Shown: in pieces, positions 26,668 to 36,435 of the stretch
How positions within the stretch are numbered: the stretch's first letter is position 1
Layout: the number at the start of each line of letters is the position of its first letter
Assembly (NCBI RefSeq): GCF_028689785.1
Contig: NZ_JAQVCN010000047.1
Location: 1-37,693, forward strand
Length of the DNA stretch: 37,693 bases
Direction of reading: 5' to 3'
Source of the DNA: Zoogloea sp.
GTDB taxonomy: Bacteria > Pseudomonadota > Gammaproteobacteria > Burkholderiales > Rhodocyclaceae
The notes under the pieces: generated by a model
What the model saw: the letters and a program-made list of their open reading frames with translations, nothing else
Told to the model about the DNA's origin: nothing
Database searches by the model: none
Position numbers and translations under genes: made by a program

Positions 26668-26885
26668 CGCTTGGACTCCTGCTCGCGGGCACGCTGGTTT
26701 AGCACGGTGACCGTTTCACCACCAACGCCCCAGTCGTCGGTGTCGACTTCCTCGATCACCACAAAGGTGGTGGCGGGGTTCTTGTTCAGTACGCGAACCA
26801 GCAGATCCGTTGTACTGCGGATGAGTTGGGCCTTCTGTTCGGCCGTTGCACCTTCTCGCGTGATTCGGATGTGGACGTAGGGCAT
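26664..26885 (-). CDS. 4-oxalocrotonate tautomerase family enzyme
   Basis: This 73-residue protein, once Met is removed, begins with the catalytic N-terminal proline (PYVHIRITREG). The beta-alpha-beta fold continues with AEQKAQLIRSTTDLLVRVL and TFVVIEEVDTDDWGVGG. Tautomerases of this size act as hexamers on enol/keto substrates in aromatic or dehalogenation pathways; the substrate cannot be assigned. GGAA lies upstream of the ATG. It is coupled to the NTF2-like gene. Confidence 0.9.
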   Translation of the reverse strand: MPYVHIRITREGATAEQKAQLIRSTTDLLVRVLNKNPATTFVVIEEVDTDDWGVGGETVTVLNQRAREQESKR

Positions 26886-27067
26886 GCCTTGTGTTCCTTC
26901 AAAAGGGGGGTAGAGGTGGAACGCAGTGCGCGAACCGCTCAGCGAGTCGCGCTCGTCGTCGCACTGCTTCCAGGGAAGCCCTAGACTTCAGCCCGATTGA
27001 CGGCCTGCGCTCAGGCGACCGCCCTTGATGCGGGCTGTGGACGCCAGGAGAGCGGACGGTGTATTCC

Positions 27068-27094
27068 GGGCTGGGGCTGGGGCTGGGGGGAGGC
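27068..27094 (+). other. G-run tract with quadruplex potential
   Basis: Four closely spaced G-runs (GGG-CT-GGGG-CT-GGGG-CT-GGGGGG) lie between the tautomerase start and the end of the gst gene, on the strand opposite to transcription. They fit a simple G-quadruplex pattern. It may be incidental in such GC-rich DNA; the rest of the 213-bp gap shows nothing recognisable. Confidence 0.4.
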
Positions 27095-27098
27095 GGGC

Positions 27099-27707
27099 TC
27101 AGGCCCGCAGGCCTTCGGCTTTCATTGCCGCACGTACGGCGGGCCGTTTGCCCACCTCCGCGACGAAGGCCTGCAGATGGGGCCAGTCGTCGAGGCCGAT
27201 ATTCACGAACTTGGCCCAACCCAGCACGACGAAGAGGTAGGCGTCGGCGACCGTGAAGCTCGCGCCAGTGAGATAGGGCTGGCTCGCCAACTGCGCGTTC
27301 AACCACTCCAGCTTCCTGCACAGCGTGGCAGCCAGGATGGTCTTGGCCTCCGTAGCCAGATCGGTGCGGAAGAGGGGCGTGAACGACTTGTGCAGCTCGC
27401 TGGTGATGTAGTTCTGCCACTCCATCACGCGATAGCGGGCCAGGGTGCCGGGTGCGGGCATTAGCGAGATTGCGTGCGCCGCGTCGGCAATGAACTGCGA
27501 TATCACCGGGCCTTCCGTCAGCCGGGTGCCGTCTTCCAGTTCCAGCACCGGCACCTGACCTTTGGCGTTGATCTTGTAGAAATCCCTGCCGTCGCTGGTG
27601 ATGTGGCGGGCGGTGTCGACCTGTTCGAGCGAGAAGGGCAGGCCAACCTCGTGGAGCACGATGTGCGGGGCAAGGGAGCAAGCTGCGGGGGAAAAGTACA
27701 GTTTCAT
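27099..27707 (-). CDS. gstA: Beta-class glutathione S-transferase
   Basis: This 202-residue cytoplasmic enzyme conjugates or isomerises electrophiles with glutathione. The N-terminal thioredoxin-like domain begins MKLYFSPAACSLAPHI, with Cys10. QVPVLELEDG carries the cis-proline, and EGPVISQFIA the glutathione-contacting segment. The helical C-terminal domain carries His106. Cys10 and His106 are the hallmarks of the beta class (E. coli GstA, 201 residues). I start at 27707, where AAAGGATC lies upstream, rather than at 27725. It is divergent from a LysR gene with a shared 105-bp promoter region. Confidence 0.93.
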   Translation of the reverse strand: MKLYFSPAACSLAPHIVLHEVGLPFSLEQVDTARHITSDGRDFYKINAKGQVPVLELEDGTRLTEGPVISQFIADAAHAISLMPAPGTLARYRVMEWQNYITSELHKSFTPLFRTDLATEAKTILAATLCRKLEWLNAQLASQPYLTGASFTVADAYLFVVLGWAKFVNIGLDDWPHLQAFVAEVGKRPAVRAAMKAEGLRA

Positions 27708-27744
27708 GATCGTCGATCCTTTCAACAGAGATTGAGTGGTGAAA

Positions 27745-27773
27745 GTTTATTGACGACGTAGGTGATAATAAAC
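27745..27773. promoter_or_regulatory. Candidate LysR operator between gstA and the LysR gene
   Basis: GTTTATT (27745-27751) and AATAAAC (27767-27773) are perfect inverted half-sites with 15 bp between them, in an AT-rich part of the divergent promoter. LysR proteins usually bind such interrupted dyads between themselves and their target. Confidence 0.5.
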
Positions 27774-27812
27774 GGACGAAGAATCAAATCACTGATTACA
27801 TGGAGATCAATA

Positions 27813-28724
27813 GTGAGTCGCCAGTTTGAAACCCTTCAACTGGGTAGCCTTGAGCTGTTTTGCCTGACAGCCAAGCATGGTGGCTTCACCGCCGCAGCCA
27901 AAGCCACCGGCCTTACAGCGGCGGCGGTGAGCCGCTCAATTGCACGCTTGGAGGCTCGCTTGGGGGTACGCCTTTTTATGCGGACAACGCGCCAGGTGCG
28001 CTTGACCGACGCCGGCCAGCGCTATTACGGGCAATGTCAGCACGCGCTGGAACAATTGGTGGAGGCCGAACGCGAGATCACTGGTGAGCAGACTGCTCCG
28101 GCCGGCGTGCTGCGGCTTAGTCTGCCTACGTCTTACGGTCACTATCGGGTGCTGCCGTTGCTGCCGGCGTTCACCCGGCAGTACCCGGCAATCGAACTTG
28201 ACCTGCACCTGTCGAACCGCAATATCGACTTCACCGACGAAGGCTTTGATCTGGCTGTACGTGGGCGCACGCCACCAGACTCAGGGCTGGTGGCGCGCAA
28301 GCTGGAAGACGCAGAACTGGTGGTCGTCGCAGCACCGGACTATGTGCGCCGCCAGGGAGAGCCGAGAACCCTCGACGATCTGTTTCAGCATGAGTGCATT
28401 CAGTTCATGCTGCCAAGCACCGGGCAGCCCGTTCCGTGGCTCTTGCGGCACGAAGGTCGCATCATCGAGCATGCCCCACCGGGACGCCTGCGCTGTGCCG
28501 ATGACATCCTCGGGCCGGTAACCCTGGCTCGGGCGGGTGCGGGCGTACTCCAGACCTACAGGTTCCTTATTGAGGAAGATCTGCGAGAAGGCCGACTTGT
28601 GGAGTTGTTTTCGAACTACGCTGGCGCATCGAGACCATTCTCGCTGCTTTACCCAGCGAGCCGGCACATGCCGCTACGCGTGCGCGTGTTGATTGACTTC
28701 CTGCTCCTGCACTTGGTGCGCTGA
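27813..28724 (+). CDS. LysR-family transcriptional regulator
   Basis: This 303-residue protein starts at a GTG (27813), with GGAG eight bases upstream; an earlier in-frame ATG at 27762 would add 17 residues unlike LysR proteins. The helix-turn-helix spans about residues 15-65 (FTAAAKATGLTAAAVSRSIARLEARLGVRLF). The effector domain follows (PAGVLRLSLPTSYGHYRVLPLLPAF to the end). It belongs to the large DsdC/PgrR-like group; the inducer is unknown. It most likely controls the divergent gstA and perhaps the tautomerase/NTF2 pair. Confidence 0.92.
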   Translation: MSRQFETLQLGSLELFCLTAKHGGFTAAAKATGLTAAAVSRSIARLEARLGVRLFMRTTRQVRLTDAGQRYYGQCQHALEQLVEAEREITGEQTAPAGVLRLSLPTSYGHYRVLPLLPAFTRQYPAIELDLHLSNRNIDFTDEGFDLAVRGRTPPDSGLVARKLEDAELVVVAAPDYVRRQGEPRTLDDLFQHECIQFMLPSTGQPVPWLLRHEGRIIEHAPPGRLRCADDILGPVTLARAGAGVLQTYRFLIEEDLREGRLVELFSNYAGASRPFSLLYPASRHMPLRVRVLIDFLLLHLVR

Positions 28725-28832
28725 CCCTATCGTGTTGGTCCGCCGATGCCGCCACCCCACACTCCAGCGAATGGGGCGGCTAGCCCCCCAAGACATGACA
28801 ATGCCCGCGGGCAGATGGGCGAATCCGATACG

Positions 28833-28866
28833 GCACAAGGCCAACCCCGGAGGGTTGGCCTTGTGC
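28833..28866. terminator. 15-bp perfect hairpin, terminator-like
   Basis: GCACAAGGCCAACCC / GGGTTGGCCTTGTGC with a CGGA loop lies 9 bp beyond the tRNA 3' end (minus direction) and 109 bp after the LysR stop (plus direction). There is no long T-run, but the stem is unusually stable. It probably ends the tRNA-Ile transcript, and possibly the LysR transcript from the other side. Confidence 0.7.
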
Positions 28867-28875
28867 TTGATGCGA

Positions 28876-28952
28876 TGGTGGGCCCAACAGGACTTGAACC
28901 TGTGACCAAGCGATTATGAGTCGCCTGCTCTAACCAACTGAGCTATGGGCCC
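28876..28952 (-). tRNA. tRNA-Ile with anticodon CAT (lysidine type, ileX-like)
   Basis: This 77-nt cloverleaf has acceptor stem GGGCCCA/TGGGCCC, D-arm AGCTCAGTTGGTTAGAGC, anticodon stem GCGA/TCGC with loop CTCATAA (anticodon CAT), T-arm with GGTTCAAGTCC, and encoded CCA. The body closely follows E. coli tRNA-Ile2 (AGAGCAGGCGACTCATAATC) rather than initiator or elongator tRNA-Met. The C34 should be converted to lysidine by TilS so that it reads AUA. It lies 36 bp downstream of rpoD. Confidence 0.93.
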
Positions 28953-28988
28953 GAAAAGGGGGGGCGCAGAAGGGCGGCCCGGCTACGG

Positions 28989-30947
<1,959 letters not shown>

Positions 30948-31069
30948 GGCTGTCCTCGATTGGTCGTCCGAGCTGTTGGCGCGCAAGCGGGCAGCAGGTT
31001 TCTGCTGTTGCTTTGGCGCACCTTTGCGATAGGTCTCGGCGGGCGAATTTCGCGAAACCGAAAATTATA

Positions 31070-32935
31070 TTACGAATCCGATACTTTGGCTCGGGTTTTG
31101 AGTTTCTCTTTTGTTGAAAGCAGCTCAGCAAGCCGTCTTCGCGCAGTGGGTTCCAGCCCGCTTTCACGGGCTCTGGCGTTCAGGGTGTTGATCTCTTTCT
31201 CGATCAGGTTGGATTCGAGTTTGTAGAGTGTGTCGTTGAACTGAGGTTCCAACATGGCCTCATCAAGAGGTGTGTCCGCCAGCTGGCCGGAAATCCGGGA
31301 CAGCACCGGCGCGTGGGGCGTGTCGCGATAGTGTTCGAGCAGGGCGCCGAGCCCGTGGGTGGGAAGGTCGCCGACGCTCATGGCGTCGGTCATGGCGATC
31401 AGGGCCAGACCTTCGGGGGTGTCGTGGGGGAGCAGATCGATGGGCAGGCGGGCAGCCCAGACGGGGTGCTGGATCACCAGCTTGAGCAGGGTCTCCACCG
31501 GGTTGGATGGTGTCTGCCGGGGCGCCAGGCGCGGGAGTTCCTTGCCGAAGCCGCGACGCCCGCCGCGGAAACGTCCGCCACCACTGCCGTCGCTGAAGTC
31601 GCGCGGGAAGCCAGGGTTGAAGGGGCGGTCGGATTCGAATCGTCGGGGGGGCGGAGCAGCGGACTTCAGCCCGAAGGCTGTCTCCACTTCGGCCTGGGTG
31701 AAACCTGCGGCCTCGGCGAGCATCTTGATCACCTGCAGGCGCAGCAGCGGCGCGGCGATGCGGGTAATCAGGGGCTTGGCTTCGTGGACCAGGCGGGCGC
31801 AGCCTTCGGCGGTGCTCAAGTCGATATCTTTACGGAGCTCGGCGAGCAGGAACTCGGCCAGGGGCTGGGCGCGGGTCATCGCTGTGCGGAAGGCGTCGGG
31901 GCCTTCTGCGCGGACGAAGCTGTCGGGGTCATGCTCTTCCGGCAGGAAGAGGAAGCTGACGGTCTTGTTGTCGGCCAGGTGTTCGAGGCTGACTTCGAGG
32001 GCGCGGCCGGCGGCGCGGCGGCCGGCCGCGTCGCCGTCGAAGCAGAAAACCACCCGGTCGGTGAGGCGCAGGAGCTTCTGGATGTGATGGGGTGTGGCTG
32101 CCGTGCCGAGGGTGGCGACGGCGTTGCCCACCCCGAACTGGGCCAGGCCGACAACGTCCATGTAGCCTTCGACAACCAGCACGCACTCCTGCTCACGCAC
32201 GGCCTGGCGTGCCTGGACCAAGCCATAAAGCTCGCGGCCCTTCTCGAAGATGGGGGTCTCGGGGGAGTTCAGGTACTTGGGTTCGCCCTTGCCCAGCACC
32301 CGGCCGCCAAAGCCGATGACGTTGCCGCGTTGGTCCTGGATGGGAAACATGATGCGGTCGCGAAAGCGGTCGTAGCGGCGGTTTTGCTCGTTCTCGAGCA
32401 CCAGCCCGCATTCGAGCAGTTGGGCGGCGCTGTAGTCGGAAAATGCGGCCTGCAAAGCCTGCCAGCCTTCCGGTGCGTAACCGAGGCCGTAGCGGGCGGC
32501 GATCTCTCCGGTCAGGCCGCGGCCCTTGAGATAGTCGATGGCCACCGGGCTGCGCTTGAGTTGATCTTTGTAGAAGCGGGCCGCCTGGGCCATCACTTCG
32601 GTGAGGGATTGTTCTTTGGCTCGGTCGCGATTCGGGGTGAAGTCGTCTTCGGGGACTTCCATGCCCACTGTGCCGGCGAGCTCCTTCACGGCATCAATGA
32701 AGCCGAGGCCGTTGTATTCCATCAGGAAGCTGATTGCGCTGCCGTGCACGCCGCAGCCGAAGCAGTGGTAGAACTGCTTGGTGGGGCTGACGGAAAAGGA
32801 TGCTGATTTTTCCCCATGAAAGGGGCAGCAGGCAAAATAGTTTGCCCCGCCTTTCTTGAGCGGCAGGTAGCGTTCGATGACCTCGACGATATCGACGCGG
32901 GCGAGAAGATCCTGGATGAAGGATTGCGGAATCAT
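31070..32935 (-). CDS. dnaG: DNA primase DnaG
   Basis: This 621-residue primase makes RNA primers for replication. The N-terminal CHC2 zinc domain has CPFH (37-40) and CFGC (58-61). The RNA-polymerase/TOPRIM core has VVEGYMDVVGL and the metal-binding FDGDAAG. A Gly/Arg-rich linker (about 440-465) leads to the C-terminal DnaB-interaction domain (from about 475). Length is normal. It starts 43 bp after yqeY and is followed by rpoD. Confidence 0.97.
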   Translation of the reverse strand: MIPQSFIQDLLARVDIVEVIERYLPLKKGGANYFACCPFHGEKSASFSVSPTKQFYHCFGCGVHGSAISFLMEYNGLGFIDAVKELAGTVGMEVPEDDFTPNRDRAKEQSLTEVMAQAARFYKDQLKRSPVAIDYLKGRGLTGEIAARYGLGYAPEGWQALQAAFSDYSAAQLLECGLVLENEQNRRYDRFRDRIMFPIQDQRGNVIGFGGRVLGKGEPKYLNSPETPIFEKGRELYGLVQARQAVREQECVLVVEGYMDVVGLAQFGVGNAVATLGTAATPHHIQKLLRLTDRVVFCFDGDAAGRRAAGRALEVSLEHLADNKTVSFLFLPEEHDPDSFVRAEGPDAFRTAMTRAQPLAEFLLAELRKDIDLSTAEGCARLVHEAKPLITRIAAPLLRLQVIKMLAEAAGFTQAEVETAFGLKSAAPPPRRFESDRPFNPGFPRDFSDGSGGGRFRGGRRGFGKELPRLAPRQTPSNPVETLLKLVIQHPVWAARLPIDLLPHDTPEGLALIAMTDAMSVGDLPTHGLGALLEHYRDTPHAPVLSRISGQLADTPLDEAMLEPQFNDTLYKLESNLIEKEINTLNARARESGLEPTARRRLAELLSTKEKLKTRAKVSDS

Positions 32936-32978
32936 GATGTCCGGACAGCGCGCGAGGGCGCCATCATTCCCATGAATC

Positions 32979-33425
32979 CTAGTTGCCGAGGCGGGATTTG
33001 ACCAGCTTGGAAACCTCGGTCATGTCGGCCTTGCCGGCAAGTTGCGGCTTGACCGCGGCCATCAGTTTGCCCATGTCGGCAGGACTGCTGGCGCCGGTGG
33101 AGGCCAAGGCTGCGTCGATGATGGCGGCGATCTGCTCGGGGTTCAGGCCCGCGGGCTTGTAGGCCGTCAGCACATCGATCTCGAAGCGCTCTGCGCTGGC
33201 CAGATCAAAGCGCTGGGCGGCTTCGTACTGGGCAACCGAATCCCGGCGCTGCTTGAGCATTTTGTCCACGACGGCCACGACGGCGGCATCATCCAGTTCG
33301 ATCCGCTCATCGACTTCGCGCTGTTTGATGGCGGCCAGCAGAAGGCGCAGGGCGGACAGGCGAGCGCTGTCCTTGGCGCGCATGGCGGCCTTCATGTCGT
33401 CGGAAATTTGAACCTTGAGGGACAT
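32979..33425 (-). CDS. yqeY: GatB/YqeY-domain protein
   Basis: This 148-residue cytoplasmic protein consists of a YqeY domain related to the tail domain of GatB, the amidotransferase that acts on misacylated tRNA. Typical blocks are MKAAMRAKDSARLSALRLLLAAIKQ-like at 11-35, DVLTAYKP and MGKLMAAVKPQLAGKADM. Its own role is not established; tRNA binding is assumed. AGGAA precedes the ATG. In many proteobacteria it sits between rpsU and dnaG exactly as here. Confidence 0.93.
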   Translation of the reverse strand: MSLKVQISDDMKAAMRAKDSARLSALRLLLAAIKQREVDERIELDDAAVVAVVDKMLKQRRDSVAQYEAAQRFDLASAERFEIDVLTAYKPAGLNPEQIAAIIDAALASTGASSPADMGKLMAAVKPQLAGKADMTEVSKLVKSRLGN

Positions 33426-33487
33426 GGGAATTCCTGATGATGATTCGCGCGGCCAGGGGTTGGGCCTGTGCAGCGGAAAAGCACAAA

Positions 33488-33525
33488 CGCCACGCGTTCG
33501 CGCAAAAAGCGCGTATCGCGTGGCG
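33488..33525 (-). terminator. Attenuator-like hairpin between rpsU and yqeY
   Basis: Outer stem CGCCACGCG / CGCGTGGCG (9 bp) and inner stem CGCGC / GCGCG with a five-base T loop (minus strand) form a long hairpin, followed by TTTGTGCTTTT. It lies 27 bp after the rpsU stop. In E. coli a partial terminator after rpsU lowers dnaG expression; this one likely plays the same part. Confidence 0.75.
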
Positions 33526-33552
33526 ATCGGGAAGCGTGTACTCGGGTGTTGC

Positions 33553-33765
33553 TTAGTACATCTTCGGGGGCAGGGTCTGGCTGCGCAGGCGCTTGTGATG
33601 GCGCTTCACCGCGGCGGCCAGCTTGCGCTTGCGCTCGGCGGTGGGCTTCTCGTAGAACTCACGGGAGCGGAGCTCGGGCAGCAGGCCCACTTTTTCAATG
33701 GTGCGCTTGAAGCGGCGGATGGCAACTTCAAACGGCTCGTTTTCTTTGACGCGAATACCCGGCAT
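33553..33765 (-). CDS. rpsU: Ribosomal protein bS21
   Basis: This 70-residue small-subunit protein helps mRNA/anti-Shine-Dalgarno pairing. It reads [20 protein letters not shown], then [17 protein letters not shown] and the basic tail [16 protein letters not shown], which is typical of the betaproteobacterial form. AGGAAG precedes the ATG. First gene of the macromolecular-synthesis operon. Confidence 0.97.
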   Translation of the reverse strand: MPGIRVKENEPFEVAIRRFKRTIEKVGLLPELRSREFYEKPTAERKRKLAAAVKRHHKRLRSQTLPPKMY

Positions 33766-33805
33766 TGCGTGCTTCCTCGAAAATTCTTTGGACGGAAAAA
33801 CGAAG

Positions 33806-33834
33806 AGTATAACCAAGTCGCCCGGGTCTACCAA
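33806..33834 (-). promoter_or_regulatory. Sigma-70 promoter of the rpsU-yqeY-dnaG-rpoD operon
   Basis: On the minus strand, -35 TTGGTA (33829-33834) and -10 TATACT (33806-33811) are exactly 17 bp apart, with start predicted near 33799 and a leader of about 34 nt to rpsU. The strong match suits a highly expressed ribosomal gene. Confidence 0.8.
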
Positions 33835-33895
33835 GTCCACTTTTCGCTTTGTTGGCAGGCTCAAGGTAAAATGCGCACTTTTCTGCGGAAGTGCC

Positions 33896-34936
33896 ATGCG
33901 CGTTCTGGGTATTGAATCCTCCTGTGACGAGACAGGCGTCGCCATTTATGACACGGAACAGGGCTTGCTGGGCCATCGCCTGCATTCTCAGATCGACCTC
34001 CATGCGGCCTATGGTGGTGTGGTGCCCGAACTGGCTTCCCGCGACCACATCCGCCGCCTGCCTCTGCTGTTGAGGGAGGTGCTGGCGGTGACGGGCCTGG
34101 CCATGAACGACATCGATGGCATTGCCTATACGGCCGGCCCCGGCCTGGCGGGGGCTTTGCTTGTCGGTTCGAGTGTGGCGGAGGCGCTGGGGGTGGCGTT
34201 GGGGGTGCCGGCACTTCCCGTGCACCACCTGGAAGGGCATTTGCTGTCGCCCCTGCTGTCGGCGACGCCGCCGGAGTTTCCTTTTGTGGCCCTATTGGTC
34301 TCGGGTGGGCATACCCAGTTGATGCGTGTTGCCGGAGTGGGTGATTACACTCTGCTTGGAGAGACCGTGGACGACGCTGCCGGCGAAGCCTTCGACAAGA
34401 CGGCCAAACTGATAGGTCTGCCCTATCCCGGCGGGCCGGCCCTTGCCCGGCTTGCATTGCAGGGTACGCCGGGGCGCTTCAAGCTGCCGCGGCCGATGCT
34501 GCACAGCAAGGATTTCGATTTCAGTTTCAGTGGGCTGAAGACCGCGGTGCTGACCGCTGCCGGAGCTGAGGGTTTCGGCGAGGCCGACAAAGCCGATCTG
34601 GCTGCAGAGTTCCAGGCGGCTGCGGTGGATGTGCTCGTGGCCAAATCCATGTCGGCGCTCCGGCACACGGGCCTGCGGCAACTGGTGGTGGCGGGGGGGG
34701 TCGGGGCTAATCTGGCTTTGCGTGCGGCCCTTGATGAGGCGGCGGCAAAGCGGCGAGCCAAAGTCTTTTACCCGGAAATGGAGCTGTGTACCGACAACGG
34801 CGCCATGATTGCCTTTGCCGGTGCTCTGCGATTCATGGCAGGTGCGCAGATGGGCGTGGGCGATGGTCGCTTTGCCGTGCTGCCGCGATGGAGCCTGATG
34901 GACATTGCGGCGCCCCGGCCCTCGGCTGCGGCCTGA
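33896..34936 (+). CDS. tsaD: tRNA threonylcarbamoyladenosine synthase subunit TsaD
   Basis: This 346-residue ASKHA-fold protein transfers the threonylcarbamoyl group to A37 of ANN-decoding tRNAs, working with TsaB and TsaE. Visible motifs are the N-terminal [13 protein letters not shown], the metal-binding HHLEGH (110-115), [10 protein letters not shown] and late [10 protein letters not shown], plus [12 protein letters not shown]. The ATG at 33896 follows GGAAGT. The frame is open 66 codons upstream but overlaps the rpsU promoter and gene. It is divergent from rpsU, a common arrangement. Confidence 0.97.
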   Translation: MRVLGIESSCDETGVAIYDTEQGLLGHRLHSQIDLHAAYGGVVPELASRDHIRRLPLLLREVLAVTGLAMNDIDGIAYTAGPGLAGALLVGSSVAEALGVALGVPALPVHHLEGHLLSPLLSATPPEFPFVALLVSGGHTQLMRVAGVGDYTLLGETVDDAAGEAFDKTAKLIGLPYPGGPALARLALQGTPGRFKLPRPMLHSKDFDFSFSGLKTAVLTAAGAEGFGEADKADLAAEFQAAAVDVLVAKSMSALRHTGLRQLVVAGGVGANLALRAALDEAAAKRRAKVFYPEMELCTDNGAMIAFAGALRFMAGAQMGVGDGRFAVLPRWSLMDIAAPRPSAAA

Positions 34937-34949
34937 TCGGCCTGTTGCT

Positions 34950-35561
34950 TCAGCTTTCTTTCTTCTTTCCGCCGATTCGACTTTCCTGGCCAGCCAGCAG
35001 GCGCTTGATGTTGTCCTTGTGGCGCCAGATCAGGAGCAGTGACATTGCGCTCGCTGACAGCACCCAGTAGGGATCAAGCCCGAGCAGGAAGGCCACGCCG
35101 GGGGCGGCGACGGCAGCGCACAGGGCGGCCAGCGACGAGTAGCGGGTGGTGAAGGCCACGCCGAGCCACACCCCGAGGGTAGCCAGCCCGAGCCAGCTGC
35201 TGGCGCCGAGCAGGACACCGGCGGCCGTGGCCACGCCCTTGCCGCCGCGAAAGCCCAGAAAGGCCGGAAACAGATGGCCCAGGAAGGCTGCCAGGGCGGC
35301 TGCCGGGGCGGCGATGCTGCCGAGGCCCGCCGTGGGGGCGATCTGCTCGGCCAGGAAGACGGCCAGCCAGCCCTTGAAGCCGTCTCCAAGCAGGGTGAGG
35401 ATGGCGGCGAGCTTGTTGCCGCTGCGCAATACGTTGGTGGCGCCGGGGTTGCCCGAGCCGTAGCTACGGGGGTCGGCCATGCCGAAAAGACGGCTGACCA
35501 CCACCGCAAAGGGAATTGAGCCGATCAGGTAGGCGACGGCGAGCAGAAGCGCGAGGTGCAT
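34950..35561 (-). CDS. plsY: Glycerol-3-phosphate acyltransferase PlsY
   Basis: This 203-residue inner-membrane enzyme uses acyl-phosphate to acylate glycerol-3-phosphate, the first step of phospholipid synthesis. It has about five to seven hydrophobic helices and the conserved loops [49 protein letters not shown] and [13 protein letters not shown]. The lysine-rich tail GGKKKES is cytoplasmic. It converges on tsaD with a 13-bp gap and is divergent from folB. Confidence 0.97.
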   Translation of the reverse strand: MHLALLLAVAYLIGSIPFAVVVSRLFGMADPRSYGSGNPGATNVLRSGNKLAAILTLLGDGFKGWLAVFLAEQIAPTAGLGSIAAPAAALAAFLGHLFPAFLGFRGGKGVATAAGVLLGASSWLGLATLGVWLGVAFTTRYSSLAALCAAVAAPGVAFLLGLDPYWVLSASAMSLLLIWRHKDNIKRLLAGQESRIGGKKKES

Positions 35562-35613
35562 GCTTTTATTGTGGCGCGAGCTAGAATGGGCGCGATTTTA
35601 GCCGGGACGGACG

Positions 35614-36009
35614 ATGGATTTCATTTTTATCGAAGCACTGCGGGTCAAGGCCCGGGTGGGTATTTATCCGCGGGAGCGGGTGACTGAGCAGACCCTTGAG
35701 TTGAATCTCACCTTCGGCGTGCCCGATGCGGCTGCTGAACATGACGACATCGCGGACACCATTGATTACGCCAAGGTCATTGAGCGCATTCGGGAAGAGC
35801 TCGGCAATCACCAGTTCAATCTGATCGAAACCCTGGGTGAATTCATCGTCAAATTGCTCTTCGATGAATTCGGGGCGCCGTGGGTTAAGCTTGCGATTGC
35901 AAAAATTGGCGTCATGAAAGACGTGCGGCGTGTGGGCGTATTTATCGAACGGGGGCGCGATGGTGTCGAACCCCCGGAGCATGCCCCCACCGCAGGCTTG
36001 CCACGTTGA
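35614..36009 (+). CDS. folB: Dihydroneopterin aldolase FolB
   Basis: This 131-residue enzyme of folate synthesis converts dihydroneopterin to 6-hydroxymethyl-dihydropterin. It has the tunnelling fold: MDFIFIEALRVKARVGIYPRE-like start with the family glutamate, DTIDYAKVIERI, LIETLGEFIV and the catalytic lysine region VKLAIAKIGVMKDV. The C-terminal extension (EPPEHAPTAGLPR) is unremarkable. plsY next to folB, divergent, is usual in betaproteobacteria. Confidence 0.95.
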   Translation: MDFIFIEALRVKARVGIYPRERVTEQTLELNLTFGVPDAAAEHDDIADTIDYAKVIERIREELGNHQFNLIETLGEFIVKLLFDEFGAPWVKLAIAKIGVMKDVRRVGVFIERGRDGVEPPEHAPTAGLPR

Positions 36010-36022
36010 ATTGGCAGGCCTG

Positions 36023-36042
36023 CGCCTGAGCGTTTTCAGGCG
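36023..36042. terminator. Hairpin between convergent folB and the H-NS-type gene
   Basis: CGCCTGA / TCAGGCG (7 bp) with a six-base loop contains TTTT on the plus strand and overlaps the last codons of the H-NS-type gene. It may serve as a weak bidirectional terminator. Confidence 0.45.
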
Positions 36043-36416
36043 GCTGCGACTGCATCGACGCGCAATGCGTCGAGGGGCTTGCCTTGGGCCAGCCAGTCGA
36101 TCACCCACTGGGGCTTGCGGCCGTGGCCGGTCCAGCCGATGGCGGGGTTCTCCGGGTTGCGGAACTTGATGACAGATGCTGGCTTGGCAGCCTTCTTGAC
36201 CGCGGGTTTGGCCGCAGCCTTGCGGGGGGCGGGGGCTGCCTTTTCGGAGCCTTCCTGGCCGATCACTTCATTCAGGCTCATGCCATGCTCGGCAGCGAGC
36301 TTTTGCATGCGCTTGAGCAGGTCTTTCTTGGCGGTGTCGGAGCGGCGCTGGATTTCGGTTTCGACCTTGCCCTTGAGGCGGCGCAATTCGGTGAGGGAGA
36401 GAGAGGAGAGTTCCAT
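36036..36416 (-). CDS. H-NS-type nucleoid-associated protein, upstream region displaced by an IS
   Basis: This 126-residue protein has an N-terminal coiled-coil oligomerisation region (about 1-50, SLTELRRLKGKVETEIQRR), an Ala/Lys/Pro-rich linker (about 58-82), and a C-terminal DNA-binding domain with the family core WTGHGRKPQWVIDWL. H-NS-type proteins bind AT-rich and often horizontally acquired DNA and silence it. The reading frame is intact, but only three bases (36417-36419) separate the ATG from the end of an ISAs1-family element. The native ribosome-binding site and promoter have therefore been cut away. Any expression must come from transcription through the transposase gene, whose stop lies 19 bp upstream. 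Confidence 0.9.
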   Translation of the reverse strand: MELSSLSLTELRRLKGKVETEIQRRSDTAKKDLLKRMQKLAAEHGMSLNEVIGQEGSEKAAPAPRKAAAKPAVKKAAKPASVIKFRNPENPAIGWTGHGRKPQWVIDWLAQGKPLDALRVDAVAAA

Positions 36417-36419
36417 GGT

Positions 36420-36435
36420 CAGGGCAATCGCACCG
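36420..36435. repeat. Terminal inverted repeat of the IS, H-NS-gene side
   Basis: CAGGGCAATCGCACCG matches the other end in inverted orientation at 15 of 16 positions (the first 13 are identical). The transposase stop codon follows directly. Confidence 0.92.

Noticed and set aside
28876-28952. Assignment of the CAT tRNA as tRNA-Met
   Set aside because: The D-arm, anticodon stem and variable region follow the tRNA-Ile2 pattern; initiator features such as the three G-C pairs in the anticodon stem and the mismatched acceptor end are missing.
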